Of a stretch of 64,000 nucleotides of DNA, positions 36,947 to 44,823 are shown in pieces; the stretch's first letter is position 1; each line of letters starts with the position of its first letter. Made by a program: the position numbers and the translations under genes. The DNA comes from JAKIWV01 sp963773945 (lineage in GTDB: Archaea; Thermoplasmatota; Thermoplasmata; Lutacidiplasmatales; UBA184): contig CAVZDD010000005.1 of assembly GCA_963773945.1 (NCBI GenBank), forward strand, positions 434,001 through 498,000, in the 5' to 3' direction. A model generated the notes under the pieces. The model worked only from the letters and a program-made list of their open reading frames with translations. It searched no databases and was not told the origin of the DNA.

Positions 36947-37468
36947 TCAGGGGGTCGGAGTTGCCGGGGAACCGGCCTCGAGCAGGCTTGTTGAGGAATG
37001 CTCAATCTTTGCCAACCTCAACCAGTTTCTGAAGACGTAACGGTGGACCTGTTTCAGGCTGATGTGGAGCGCGATCATCTTCAAGGACTGGAAACGTCCT
37101 TTCGTCCAGACCCCGGTCGTGCGAGTCACCCACACTCCGGCGTCTGTCGAAACGAGGTCGAACGTATCGACGATCTCGCGGACGTATCGTTGAAAGCGTA
37201 GGTCGGTCTTCTCCATCCGGAAGGAGAGGCGCTTCTCTGGAATCCATCCGATTATCCGCTGATGGACCACGCCTTGATCAGATATGCACTCCCGCTCGCT
37301 GCCCACGCCGCCCTGCCCGTCAGGTAGACGACACTCGACCGGCTGAGGGACTCCGAACCTGAACCACACGACGGGCGTCCCGTCCATTCGTGAATTGCAC
37401 AAGAGCGTCCAGACCTTACTGGCCGGGCTAGGGAACTGTTGGCTAGTGCGGACGAACATTTCGTTCAT
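36947..37468 (-). CDS. SRPBCC-family protein
   Basis: A 173-residue helix-grip protein. RTSQQFPSPASKVWTLLCNS is the opening strand and helix, PVECRLPDGQGGVGSERECI and GWIPEKRLSFRMEKTD are central strands, and SLKMIALHISLKQVHRYVFRNWLR is the C-terminal helix. Function unknown; ligand binding is expected for the fold. ATG 37468 or the in-frame ATG three codons later could be used. Confidence 0.78.
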   Translation of the reverse strand: MNEMFVRTSQQFPSPASKVWTLLCNSRMDGTPVVWFRFGVPQPVECRLPDGQGGVGSERECISDQGVVHQRIIGWIPEKRLSFRMEKTDLRFQRYVREIVDTFDLVSTDAGVWVTRTTGVWTKGRFQSLKMIALHISLKQVHRYVFRNWLRLAKIEHSSTSLLEAGSPATPTP

Positions 37469-37512
37469 CTAGCAAACCTCCCGACCGAGATTCAAGAGGA
37501 CCCCGATTGTGC

Positions 37513-37836
37513 TTAAGGATTGTAGACCGGCGTGGGGGCCGAATCGCCTAATCCGCTGTCTGGGTTCAATGTGGTTCGCCTACTACCCCGGTCAGACTCC
37601 GTGACCTGCGATGGCGGGCCTGCGAACGGAGGAGTCAGGCTAGGGAACTGGGGGGCCGCCGGTGGGGGTGGTATGACTGGCCCAGCTCCCGTCATCGAGT
37701 CGTGGACCGGGGGCGAACGCCGGCCCAGCACAAAGACGCTGATCACTTCGAGCGTGGCCATTCCGACGGTGAAGAAGATGAAGCCAAGGGTGGCCCCAAT
37801 GAGTCCCCAGAATCCGGGATTGGAGTGGGTGCAAGG
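37513..37836 (-). pseudogene. 5'-truncated small membrane protein
   Basis: The reading frame ending at TAA 37513 encodes a membrane helix (GLIGATLGFIFFTVGMATLEVISVFVLG) and a Pro-rich tail. Its only ATG (37761) falls in the middle of that helix. The frame stays open upstream to a stop at 37837-37839, which lies inside the palindrome copy at 37827-37848, with no ATG, GTG or TTG in between. So the beginning of the gene seems to be missing at the repeat. The alternative is a short gene with an unusual start. Confidence 0.4.
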
Positions 37837-37848
37837 CTACTAGCACCC
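37827..37848 (+). repeat. Dispersed palindrome, copy 7
   Basis: GGGTGCAA, spacer ggctac, TAGCACCC (one mismatch). It abuts the truncated 5' end of the gene at 37513-37836. Confidence 0.8.
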
Positions 37849-38129
37849 ACTTTGGCATCGGCTAGTGCGTTCGTGGCAGCTGATTCGAGCGGCAGGCGCC
37901 CTTGTGGCCTCCTTGCTCGATGGTCTTGTCTCCGGAATGGGGTGCGGTAGTTGGACTCTGACCGGGATTTTAGGGTCCCGCCTGCGGAGTGTCCTAGCTT
38001 GACTGCCGATTCCCCGTCCGCCGCGCGAAGGCGGGGGCCGGAGAAGTTCTTTTTCCTCGCCGGAGGGGGTATCGAGTTTCGGTAGGGGGTCGCTGGTTCT
38101 ATGACTCAGGTCCTGATCCCGATCCCTGT

Positions 38130-38450
38130 ATGTCCACCTGCCCTATTTGCGGGATTGTTCTCGGCCCGAACCCGGGCCCCCGTTGCCCGAACTGTGATTC
38201 ACTGATTGAACGGAATCCGCCGCTGTCTCCGGGGGCCCCCGCCGCCGCTGCCGCCCCCATCCACCCCTGTCCGAACTGCAAGACACCGATGGCTCTCGCG
38301 GGAGAGTTACAATTTCGGGTCGGCGGGGCCACCGGGGCTGGGGGATTCCTCTTGGGGAACTGGAATCAGTTGTCCGAACAGCTTCAACCGTTTTCAGTCT
38401 ACCATTGCTCGACCTGCGGCAAAGTCGAATTCTACGAAACCGGCCGATGA
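38130..38450 (+). CDS. Double zinc-ribbon protein
   Basis: A 106-residue protein with two zinc ribbons in three CxxC pairs plus one extra: CPICG and CPNC (residues 4-22), then CPNC (about 47-50) paired with CSTCG (about 92-96). An Ala/Pro linker separates them. The C-terminal ribbon with FSVYHCSTCGKVEFYE is the common archaeal 'zinc ribbon domain' type. It may bind nucleic acid or a protein; no enzyme motif. Monocistronic. Confidence 0.75.
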   Translation: MSTCPICGIVLGPNPGPRCPNCDSLIERNPPLSPGAPAAAAAPIHPCPNCKTPMALAGELQFRVGGATGAGGFLLGNWNQLSEQLQPFSVYHCSTCGKVEFYETGR

Positions 38451-38500
38451 ACTAGAACAAGGCTAGTGGGTTGGTATCCCTCGCCGAGGTCGTTTTTGAA

Positions 38501-38522
38501 AGGTGCAATGCCTGTTGCACTC
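38501..38522 (+). repeat. Dispersed palindrome, copy 8
   Basis: AGGTGCAA, spacer tgcctg, TTGCACTC. Tandem gap between the zinc-ribbon gene and the reductase gene. Confidence 0.85.
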
Positions 38523-38664
38523 AACGTGACGATCTCAGACCGGTTGCGTCCGGCCCATCTAATCGAGTCGGGTCGGCAAGAGCCCGCGACCCGTGTTAGG
38601 TTACTTTTCACTCCCCTTCGGGTAGATATGCTGGTCCGCGTTGTTCCCAGGTTGGAGACCTACA

Positions 38665-39255
38665 ATGCGAAAGATCACCGCCAATATGTACGTGACGCTG
38701 GACGGCCGCGGCGCGTTCCCGAAATATCCGGGCTGGGATAGGGAGACGAAGGAGGCCACCGAAATGTGGCGCGAGATGTGGTTGAATCGGTTCGACGATG
38801 TCACTACCGTCATCATGGGCCGGAGGTCGTTCCTCGGTCACCGACGCGTCTGGACAGAGAAAGCGCGAAAACCGACCGACCCAAAGTACTTGATCGATTA
38901 CGCTCGCTGGCTCGACCACGTCCAGAAGGTCTGTCTGTCGCACCGCTTGAAGTCGCCGGGATGGGAGAACTCCCGGATCATGAAGGGCGATCTTTCCAAG
39001 ATCGTCGCGAAGCTCAAGCGAGAGAAGGGCGGGAACATCATCGCGGAAGGAGGCCCGCGACTTATCCACGAATTCCTCCGACGGGGGCTCGCGGACGACT
39101 ACTGGCTCGTCGTGCAGCCCGTGGTCTACGGGAAGGGGCCCGAGTACTGGGGTCCGATGAAAGCGCAAGCGACCCTCAAGCTTCTCTCTTCGACTTTCAT
39201 GGAAGACGGGGAGTTAATGCTCCATTACGAAGCGGTTCGAGGATTCCGCGCCTAG
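38665..39255 (+). CDS. Dihydrofolate-reductase-like protein (RibD C-terminal family)
   Basis: A 196-residue NADPH-binding fold. MRKITANMYVTLDGRGAFP is the first strand with the substrate Asp, VIMGRRSFLGH follows, and GGNIIAEGGPRLIHEFLRRGLADDYWLVVQPVVYGKG is the nucleotide-binding and C-terminal signature of the RibD_C family. Stand-alone members are often annotated dihydrofolate reductase family without proven activity. ATG 38665 gives the compact form. Its TAG stop coincides with the TA target of the insertion sequence that begins at 39255. Confidence 0.9.
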   Translation: MRKITANMYVTLDGRGAFPKYPGWDRETKEATEMWREMWLNRFDDVTTVIMGRRSFLGHRRVWTEKARKPTDPKYLIDYARWLDHVQKVCLSHRLKSPGWENSRIMKGDLSKIVAKLKREKGGNIIAEGGPRLIHEFLRRGLADDYWLVVQPVVYGKGPEYWGPMKAQATLKLLSSTFMEDGELMLHYEAVRGFRA

Positions 39256-39273
39256 TGCCGCTTCTAGCCAGGT
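39255..39273 (+). repeat. Left terminal inverted repeat of the IS
   Basis: Pairs with 40401-40419 (reverse complement), 16 of 19 bases identical, the outermost 10 perfect. Confidence 0.85.
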
Positions 39274-39327
39274 AGTTCGACTTCTCGACCGAAAAAGCTA
39301 GTGCCGGGGAGCGCATGCTCCCCGAGC

Positions 39328-40422
39328 ATGGTCCGTCGCGTCCGAACGATCTCCAACGAGGAAGGCCAGAAGCTCGCCCGATTGTGCCGACACCCGAGTG
39401 ATGCCATCGAGCTCCACCGCGCGATGGTGATCCTCTCCAGCGCCCAAGGGTTCACGCCGCCCTACATCGCTCGATTGGTGGGCTACTCGCCCGACTGGGT
39501 TCGGACCCTCATTCGCGAGTTCAACCTCCACGGCTTCAAGATGCTCAAGCCGAACTGGAAGGCCGGAGGGAACTGGAAGTTCACCCAAGAACAGAAGGAC
39601 CAACTGGTGGCGCTCGCCACGAGTCGGCCGAGGGACCTCGGCCTCCCGTTCTCCCAGTGGTCCCTCGCCCGACTGCGGGACGAGGCGAGGAACCAGCGGA
39701 TCGTCGACTCGATCTCGTTGGAGTGGCTGCGCATCGTACTGGACGAGGCGGACATGAGCCATCAGTCGATCAAGACCTGGAAGGCCTCGAAGGACCCGAA
39801 GTTCGAGGAGAAACGGAAGCGGATCGACCGGCTCACGCACCAGAAGCACAACCCTCCGATCGTGTTGAGCATGGACGAGATCGGACCGATCTCACTCCAG
39901 CCCCACGGGGGGAAGGGATGGTTCCGCTCGGGCCACCCCGAGCGGATCCCTTCGACCTACAAGCGGCTCAAAGGCACTCGGTACCTCTACCTCACGCTGA
40001 ACGTCTACCATCAGCGGCTCAGCGGTCGACTCTATCGGCACAAGGGCGGGGAACCGTGGCTCGATTACGTGCAGCGCGAGGTGGAGAAATATCCGAAGGA
40101 CCAACGGATCTACCTCATCCAGGACAACCTGAGCGCCCACTGGACCCCGGACGTGCGAGGGTGGGCGAGGGACAATCGAGTGACGTTGGTGGCGAGCGCC
40201 ACACAGGCGAGTTGGATGAACCCGGTCGAGAGCCACGCGGGAGACGTTCAGAAGCTCGTACTAGCGGGGTCGAACTTCGGTTCATGGACCGAAGTTCGGA
40301 GAGAGGTGGCGCGAGCGATCGCCTATCGAAATCGAGAGCGTGGGCTACGCAAGAAGAGGTTCCGAGACACACAGATGAAAAAGTGGAAGATTCACCGACG
40401 ACCTATCTGGAAGCGGCACTAG
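39328..40422 (+). CDS. IS630-family transposase
   Basis: A 364-residue DDE transposase. N-terminal helix-turn-helix (HPSDAIELHRAMVILSSAQG, PPYIARLVGYSPDWVRTLI) for end binding, then the catalytic acids in SMDEIG, LIQDNLSAH and NPVESHAGD. The third acid is Glu, as in IS630. I start at ATG 39328; a GTG nine codons upstream (39301) is possible. The stop TAG uses the right TA target copy plus the flanking G. No frameshift or stop, so it is likely active. Confidence 0.92.
   Translation: MVRRVRTISNEEGQKLARLCRHPSDAIELHRAMVILSSAQGFTPPYIARLVGYSPDWVRTLIREFNLHGFKMLKPNWKAGGNWKFTQEQKDQLVALATSRPRDLGLPFSQWSLARLRDEARNQRIVDSISLEWLRIVLDEADMSHQSIKTWKASKDPKFEEKRKRIDRLTHQKHNPPIVLSMDEIGPISLQPHGGKGWFRSGHPERIPSTYKRLKGTRYLYLTLNVYHQRLSGRLYRHKGGEPWLDYVQREVEKYPKDQRIYLIQDNLSAHWTPDVRGWARDNRVTLVASATQASWMNPVESHAGDVQKLVLAGSNFGSWTEVRREVARAIAYRNRERGLRKKRFRDTQMKKWKIHRRPIWKRH
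40401..40419 (-). repeat. Right terminal inverted repeat of the IS
   Basis: Reverse-complement partner of 39255-39273; see the left end. Confidence 0.85.
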
Positions 40423-40548
40423 TGCGGCGCCCCCCCATCGAGGAGTAAATTGCCGCCCCAGTCGGTCAAACCACTTTCCCCTGACGTGAAACCGACTCAG
40501 GACGGCCCGGCAGTGGGTAATTCCTCGGGGTAATGCCCGCTAGTCTAA

Positions 40549-40570
40549 ACCCGCCATGCCTGTTGCAATC
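40549..40570 (+). repeat. Dispersed palindrome, degenerate copy
   Basis: Left arm decayed (ACCCGCCA), spacer tgcctg identical to the copy at 38501, right arm TTGCAATC. It lies between the IS and the zinc-ribbon gene; with the 38501 copy it would bracket the reductase gene plus IS. Confidence 0.4.
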
Positions 40571-40617
40571 ACCGCGTGCCCCAGTCCTCGTTGACTCGCC
40601 CTACTCGGGAGTCCGGT

Positions 40618-40797
40618 TCATTTCTTACCGAACACCGTCGTCCAGGGCCCAACCGAGAGGATGGCCCCGCACCAACCGCAGTAGGCCGCACTGAGACCTA
40701 CGGCGACACCCATTCCCTCGTACAATATATCAGACTTCGGATTGATCGAGTGCTTACAACTCGGGCAAGACGGGCTAGGAGTTGGGTTGGCCGGCAT
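40618..40797 (-). CDS. Very small zinc-ribbon protein
   Basis: A 59-residue protein beginning MPANPTPSPSCPSC at ATG 40797 and ending TTVFGKK at TGA 40618-40620. Four cysteines in two pairs, CPSCKHSI and CGWCGAI, spaced about 27 residues apart, make a zinc-ribbon fold. The segment between them is hydrophobic (GMGVAVGLSAAYC). Its length and Cys spacing suit a structural or regulatory mini-protein. Coding is supported by the tight motif pair, not by homology I can name. Confidence 0.55.
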   Translation of the reverse strand: MPANPTPSPSCPSCKHSINPKSDILYEGMGVAVGLSAAYCGWCGAILSVGPWTTVFGKK

Positions 40798-41012
40798 GTT
40801 GCGGTGTTAACGGCCACGGTACAATAGGGGTTCGGGCCCGAAACCTGTTGCTCAGGAGTGGCTTGAATCAGGGTCGGTCGGACCTCGAACGCGAGCCGGT
40901 TTTCGACTGGTTCCAACTGCGTTTGCAGCTTCGACAGTTCGGACCAGCGCAGTACGGATTGGGGAGCGACCGGCCCATTGACGTTAATCGGCGCGGGCGG
41001 CTTAGTTCACAT

Positions 41013-41929
41013 GTGAGGGCCCGGTACCTTCCTCCGGCCCGAGTCTTGAGGGTAGCCATCCGGCGCGCACTGGGTGGTGACCCCCTACGGAATTTCAAGA
41101 TCGACAACGCGGGGTGGACGAACCTGATGGTGGAGGTCGATGGCCGGTGGTTGTTTCGATTTCCACGATGGCCCGGGCCGGCTCGAGAGGCGGGGTTTGA
41201 AGTTCGCTTGCTAGAGTATCTCAGCCGGATCTCTCGGTTGCCATTCCGATCCCGCTCCTCGTGGGATCGCTGGACAATCCTCGGGGGTGGCCCTTCATGG
41301 CGTACCGGAAGCTTCGTGGGGTTCCACTCGGCGATCTATCGACGCTGAGTCGAGCGGACAGATTCCGCCTCTCGAGTTTCTTGAAGAGACTCTTCTCCGA
41401 GCTCGCCAGATTGCCACCGGGGCCGCTCCGTCAACTAGGTGCCGCCCCCGGCGACAAGCGCACATGGCGCGCGCGATTCAAGGCACTCGAGCGACGATAT
41501 GAACGCACCGGAGAGCGGCGAGTTCCCCCGTGGATCGGACGGGAAGTCTCTCAACACTTTGAGGAACTTTACCGAACGCTCCAGCAGTCCTCCTACCGGC
41601 CCGTGCTGTTGCACAATGACCTTTGGCCGAGGCACATTTTATGGGATTCCACTGCCCACCGCCCCGTGGGAGTGATCGATTGGGAGGATTGCCGCTTCGG
41701 CGATCCGGCGTTCGACCTCACGGCCCTGCTCGGGATCGGGAGGGATTTTATGGAGCCGTTAGTCGCCGCCCGACGCGAGCCGCGCGACGATCTCTTTGAG
41801 GAACGTCTTCTGTTCTATCGGGGGATCCTTCCCCTTCAGGGATTCTTGTTCAGGCTCGAGACAGGAAGGTCCGCGCTCGCGAACGTTCATCTCCATCAAC
41901 TTCAATCCAGTCTGACAATGGAAGGCTGA
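41013..41929 (+). pseudogene. APH-like phosphotransferase, frameshifted
   Basis: First frame (to about 41242): NFKIDNAGWTNLMVEVDGRWLFRFPRW, the nucleotide-lid strands of aminoglycoside/choline-kinase-like enzymes. Second frame: IPIPLLVGSLDNPRGWPFMAYRKL, the catalytic LLHNDLWPRHILWD loop with its Asp-His-Asn set, and VGVIDWEDCRFGDPAFDL, the metal-binding motif. The join RL-P-IPIPLLVG needs one base after TTGCC at about 41243, so there is a 1-base deletion. A GTG at 41013 is a plausible start. If the deletion is an error, a full kinase of about 305 residues results; substrate unknown. Confidence 0.75.
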
Positions 41930-41949
41930 CGAATCGACGTGTCGAACGG

Positions 41950-41971
41950 GGGTGCAATGCCGGTTGCACCC
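41950..41971 (+). repeat. Dispersed palindrome, copy 9
   Basis: GGGTGCAA, spacer tgccgg, TTGCACCC, perfect arms. Convergent gap between the kinase gene and vapC. Confidence 0.92.
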
Positions 41972-42003
41972 CAAAGGGTGCGCCCGACGGACTCCGCGGC
42001 GAA

Positions 42004-42429
42004 TCAGCGGAGCTCGAGCGGAGTTTTCACCTCCAGCAGATTTTGAGAACGGACCGACTCCTTGTCGTGCGTTACGAGTAACGAGACGCCCAGTACGTGT
42101 CCCGTCGCAATGATGAGGCAGTCGGGAAGGGTCATCCTGGAAGATGCACGGCGTTCGCACGCCTCCCCCGCGATCTCGGGGCCCACCGATTCGACCCGAT
42201 AATTCGGGGATGTGAGAAAGTGCCGGAGCATGGGCTTCCACACGGTCGGGATCTCCTCGGGAGAGAATCCGGCCCGGAGCTCCGCAATCGTCACCGTTAA
42301 AAGGGCGGCCTGGAACTCCCCTCGGTCGATTCGGTCCAAGAGCCTGCGGGAAGCCCCAAACCCCCGTTCCTGAGGGTTCCGGGCGGATGCGAAGACGTTA
42401 GTGTCGACGATCGCGTCGAGTCCACGCAC
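42004..42429 (-). CDS. vapC: VapC-type PIN-domain toxin
   Basis: A 141-residue PIN ribonuclease. The four acidic active-site positions are visible: Asp in AIVDTNVF, Glu in ITIAELRAG-like TVTIAELRAG, Asp in MTLPDCLIIATG and Asp in LLVTHDKES. It is expected to cut RNA unless bound by VapB. GTG 42429 (MRGLDAIVDTN) is chosen; an upstream TTG-type start at 42453 is possible. It overlaps the antitoxin gene by 32 bases. Confidence 0.9.
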   Translation of the reverse strand: MRGLDAIVDTNVFASARNPQERGFGASRRLLDRIDRGEFQAALLTVTIAELRAGFSPEEIPTVWKPMLRHFLTSPNYRVESVGPEIAGEACERRASSRMTLPDCLIIATGHVLGVSLLVTHDKESVRSQNLLEVKTPLELR

Positions 42430-42652
42430 GGCGCAGCTTCCGCTGCAGTACAACCCCGGTTTCCTTGGCCGGGCCCAGTCGGTCCAGGATCTCGGTCAGA
42501 CGTTGCGGTTCGGCCTTCCGCACGAGGGCCCGGTCTCCTGCTTCCAAATCGAAGACCAGCTTGTCACCCGCCCGGATGTGAAGAGCGTCCCGAATGTCTT
42601 TGGGGACCGTCACCTGACCCTTCGTGCTGACCGTCCCAATCTCCGCAGGCAT
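42398..42652 (-). CDS. vapB: VapB-type antitoxin, AbrB fold
   Basis: An 84-residue SpoVT-AbrB protein. VSTKGQVTVPKDIRDALHI is the swapped-hairpin DNA-binding half and AGDKLVFDLEAGDRALVRKAE the rest; the C-terminal Arg-rich part binds the PIN toxin. First gene of the pair. A 9+6+9 perfect palindrome starts 9 bases before its ATG and is the likely autoregulatory operator. Confidence 0.92.
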   Translation of the reverse strand: MPAEIGTVSTKGQVTVPKDIRDALHIRAGDKLVFDLEAGDRALVRKAEPQRLTEILDRLGPAKETGVVLQRKLRRAWTRRDRRH

Positions 42653-42660
42653 CGCGAACC

Positions 42661-42684
42661 ATTCCTTACGCTTGTGTAAGGAAT
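42661..42684 (-). promoter_or_regulatory. Operator palindrome of the vapBC pair
   Basis: ATTCCTTAC, spacer gcttgt, GTAAGGAAT: a perfect 9-base inverted repeat just before the vapB ATG. Position and symmetry suit binding by the VapB dimer. Its sequence is unrelated to the dispersed palindromes. Confidence 0.7.
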
Positions 42685-42784
42685 TCCCTACTATCTCGGC
42701 TTACGCGGACCGTCGAACGACGCTCCGGCCCGCCGGTCAGACAGTGCCGATTTAGTCGGGGGGCGGAGGTAGGTACCTCAACGT

Positions 42785-42806
42785 GCGCGCCATGCCCCTT
42801 GCACCT
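42785..42806 (+). repeat. Dispersed palindrome, degenerate copy
   Basis: Left arm decayed (GCGCGCCA), spacer tgcccc, right arm TTGCACCT intact. It lies 12 bases past the stop of the minus-strand hydrolase gene. Confidence 0.45.
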
Positions 42807-42817
42807 GCTCCGGCGGT

Positions 42818-43519
42818 TCACTTGGCCAATTCTACGAGATCGTGAGCGAGCTGTTCCGGTTGGGTGATCATGGGCCAATGGCCCGTCTCAATCAGTTTGT
42901 GGGGACCGTCCAACTTGCCCCATTTTCCGGCGACGATCTCGTCGACCGGATCTCCGCTGAGTGTACAGAAGACGTAGGCCTCCTTCACTCGGTCGTAGTT
43001 CGCGGACAGCGTGATGGGGTCCTTACCAAGTCGGATGGGCCAGGGCGTCGCCTTCGCCATCATCCACCGGCGATTCGCACCCTGGACGTCCTTTCCGATG
43101 TTGTCAATGATCGCCTCGGTAAGAGGGATTCCGAGTCCGCCCTCGGGAGGTGGGCCGAACTCCCGGGTTGGGTCGAAAGAACCCTGAGGGTCCCTGACCC
43201 GTTCCGGCCGGAACGCGTCCAGATAGATGACTTTCGAGACCTTCTCGTGGAGGCGGTCAGCGACCGCCGCTGCGACCTTACCGGCAAAGCTGTGACCAAC
43301 GATCACCGGCGTGTCGATGTCGTTGTACTGGATGACATTCAGCACGTCTTGGATCGCAGTCTCCATGCCGACGTCCTTGCTGACAAGATGGACACGGTCG
43401 CCCATACCGGTCAGGTTCATCGGATAGGCAGAATGGCCCTGCTTTTCGAGGACGGGAGTTACGTTCTTCCAGGCCCAAGCACCCAGCCACGCGCCTGGGA
43501 TTAGGACAAATTGCGTCAT
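42818..43519 (-). CDS. Alpha/beta hydrolase (methylesterase-like)
   Basis: A 233-residue hydrolase. Oxyanion region FVLIPGAWLGAWAW, nucleophile Ser77 in VIVGHSFAGK, and catalytic His about 213 in IETGHWPMITQPEQLA. The sequence style (GAWLGAWAWKNVTPVLE) is that of the salicylate/methyl-ester esterase and EstC-like group. It has no signal peptide. It would cleave a small ester or similar bond; substrate unknown. Monocistronic. Confidence 0.9.
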   Translation of the reverse strand: MTQFVLIPGAWLGAWAWKNVTPVLEKQGHSAYPMNLTGMGDRVHLVSKDVGMETAIQDVLNVIQYNDIDTPVIVGHSFAGKVAAAVADRLHEKVSKVIYLDAFRPERVRDPQGSFDPTREFGPPPEGGLGIPLTEAIIDNIGKDVQGANRRWMMAKATPWPIRLGKDPITLSANYDRVKEAYVFCTLSGDPVDEIVAGKWGKLDGPHKLIETGHWPMITQPEQLAHDLVELAK

Positions 43520-43885
43520 GGTGGCCTCGAACGGGATGGTCCACTTAAGGTGCTATGGGGGAGACCCTGAAACGGTTCGCCGACGGGTTCCCTCGTTGAC
43601 GTCGACGTGAAGCAGAAGATGTCCGCAGACTAACCGCCGCGCCGCGTGAGCTCGGAGCTTGCGCGTCTTCTTTTCTTAATGAAGCAGGGCGGGCGCGCGA
43701 GGTGCAATGCCTCTTGCACCCACCTGCTTCCCCCGCGTGCGATTTGATTGTTGGGCCAGCGGGTCGGCGCCTTCTCCGGCGGCGAACACCTATTGGCCCG
43801 CGGGGCGGGGAGTTGGCCGGGGTTCACCGTTCAGTCCCCTCCCCATATGGGAACCTATTAGTTCTACTGAGTTAATTATAATGCC
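43520..43885. other. Divergent gap with one palindrome copy
   Basis: 366 bases between the divergently read hydrolase and RelE-module genes. Apart from the palindrome copy at 43700-43721 and an AT-rich promoter patch at about 43852-43882 (CCTATTAG, GTTAATTATAATG), I see no gene or RNA. Confidence 0.5.
43700..43721 (+). repeat. Dispersed palindrome, copy 10
   Basis: AGGTGCAA, spacer tgcctc, TTGCACCC. Mid-way in a divergent gap, so not a terminator for either neighbouring gene. Confidence 0.92.
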
Positions 43886-44113
43886 GTGCAGACATCCCCA
43901 GACCCACCTACGACCGTCACCCTTCCGGGTTCCGTCCGTAGGCGCCTAAGGGACTACCAGGTCGGGGGTAAGAGCGTCGCCGGGGCCATCGTCGACCTGA
44001 TGGACGAGGTCCCCCCGGATTACTTCCGAAGGGATCTACAGCGGGCATTAGAGCTCCAGCCGAGGATGAACCTGGTTGAATTTCGAAGACGCCACCGCCT
44101 TCCGGGCGGTTGA
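43886..44113 (+). CDS. Small antitoxin of a RelE-type module
   Basis: A 75-residue protein from GTG 43886. PPTTVTLPGSVRRRLRDYQVGGKSVAGAIVDLMDEVPP has the pattern of a ribbon-helix-helix-like DNA-binding antitoxin (short strand, two helices, then EVPP turn), followed by a basic toxin-binding tail. It is homologous by eye to the orphan protein at 44498-44716 (PPTT.T, GG.S...I..LM.EVPP). It overlaps the toxin gene by TGATG, a classic coupled junction. An AT-rich patch just upstream should hold the promoter. Confidence 0.78.
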   Translation: MQTSPDPPTTVTLPGSVRRRLRDYQVGGKSVAGAIVDLMDEVPPDYFRRDLQRALELQPRMNLVEFRRRHRLPGG

Positions 44114-44439
44114 TGTTCCGAGTCACTTTCGCCCCTACGGCTCTACGGAGCTGGGAATCCCTCCCCCGATCGGCCCAACGGAAGTTCAACCAAGCCTTCA
44201 CAGCCATGACCCGGAATCCGCGCCAGGCCTCAGTCGACCTGGATGTCCATCAGCTCAGGGGCTACCGGAACCTCTGGACCTTGCGCATCCCGCCCTTCCG
44301 TGGAATCTACGTCATCGAAGGAACCGAGGTCGTTCTGATTGTGTTTGGGCATCGGGAGCTGGTGTACTCGAGGCTTCACGGGTTGCTCCCCCCGGAAGGT
44401 CGCTCCGTCTCGACATCCGGGCTCGCTCGCCGTCGCTGA
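44113..44439 (+). CDS. RelE/ParE-like toxin
   Basis: A 108-residue RelE-fold protein. MFRVTFAPTALRSWESLPRSAQRKFNQAF is the first strand and helix pair, and LRGYRNLWTLRIPPFRGIYVIEGTEVVLIVFGHRELVY the usual beta-sheet core with Arg residues that line the mRNA-cleavage cleft in RelE proteins. ATG 44113 overlaps the antitoxin stop. Expected action: ribosome-dependent mRNA cleavage or gyrase inhibition, depending on subfamily. Confidence 0.82.
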   Translation: MFRVTFAPTALRSWESLPRSAQRKFNQAFTAMTRNPRQASVDLDVHQLRGYRNLWTLRIPPFRGIYVIEGTEVVLIVFGHRELVYSRLHGLLPPEGRSVSTSGLARRR

Positions 44440-44452
44440 GGAAGGGGACCGT

Positions 44453-44474
44453 GGGTGCAAGGTCCGTTGCACCT
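44453..44474 (+). repeat. Dispersed palindrome, copy 11
   Basis: GGGTGCAA, spacer ggtccg, TTGCACCT. Convergent gap between the RelE toxin and the orphan antitoxin. Confidence 0.9.
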
Positions 44475-44497
44475 GATTATCTCTCCGCAACCGGCCG

Positions 44498-44716
44498 TCA
44501 GGGCCTAGGCAGACCAAGGGAATTCCTGACTTGGATCAACGACTGAACCGGACGTTTTAGTTCCTCCTTCGCCCATCGAAGAAACGACTCGGGGGGGACC
44601 TCCTCCATGAGGTTTCTCAAGATCTCATCATATGACCTTCCGCCGATCTTGTAGAGCGAGAGGTTGCGGAGGGTTGAACTCCGGATAGTTATAGTGGTCG
44701 GGGGATCAGCCAACAT
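44498..44716 (-). CDS. Orphan antitoxin-like protein
   Basis: A 72-residue homologue of the antitoxin at 43886. Shared pattern: DPPTTITI, then YKIGGRSYDEILRNLMEEVPP, then a basic helical tail. No toxin gene lies beside it: the next gene upstream on the minus strand is a GNAT. It sits alone between two palindrome copies, with its own palindromic operator (44720-44742). It may neutralise the neighbouring RelE toxin or be the remnant of a lost module. Confidence 0.75.
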   Translation of the reverse strand: MLADPPTTITIRSSTLRNLSLYKIGGRSYDEILRNLMEEVPPESFLRWAKEELKRPVQSLIQVRNSLGLPRP

Positions 44717-44719
44717 CGC

Positions 44720-44742
44720 AGTCCAATTGGAGATATTGGACT
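44720..44742 (-). promoter_or_regulatory. Operator palindrome of the orphan antitoxin
   Basis: AGTCCAAT, spacer atctcca on the minus strand, ATTGGACT: a perfect 8-base inverted repeat ending 4 bases before the ATG, overlapping a TATA-like TTCTAAAG. Probably the antitoxin's own binding site. Confidence 0.65.
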
Positions 44743-44823
44743 TTAGAATTTCCGTGGTAACGGGGGGTGGACCCCCCTTGACCCGGAAATGAACGTTCGG
44801 TTGGGCGGCTCAGACGGAAGTAT

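Larger units (their letters stand above)
39255..40419 (+). mobile_element. IS630-type insertion sequence
   Basis: A 1165-base element flanked by TA at 39253-39254 and 40420-40421, as expected for IS630/Tc1-mariner target duplication. The ends are inverted repeats: GTGCCGCTTCTAGCCAGGT on the left and, read inward from the right, GTGCCGCTTCCAGATAGGT (10 identical, then 16 of 19). It carries one intact transposase. Without the element the flanks join as GCC-TAG-TGC, so insertion into the TA of the reductase's stop codon kept that stop intact. The element looks complete and probably recent. Confidence 0.9.

Noticed and set aside
40798..41012. Possible second zinc-ribbon or Cys-rich gene on the minus strand (PYC, NC, SCK motifs)
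   Set aside because: Cysteines fall in different frames and no start, stop and motif order fit together.
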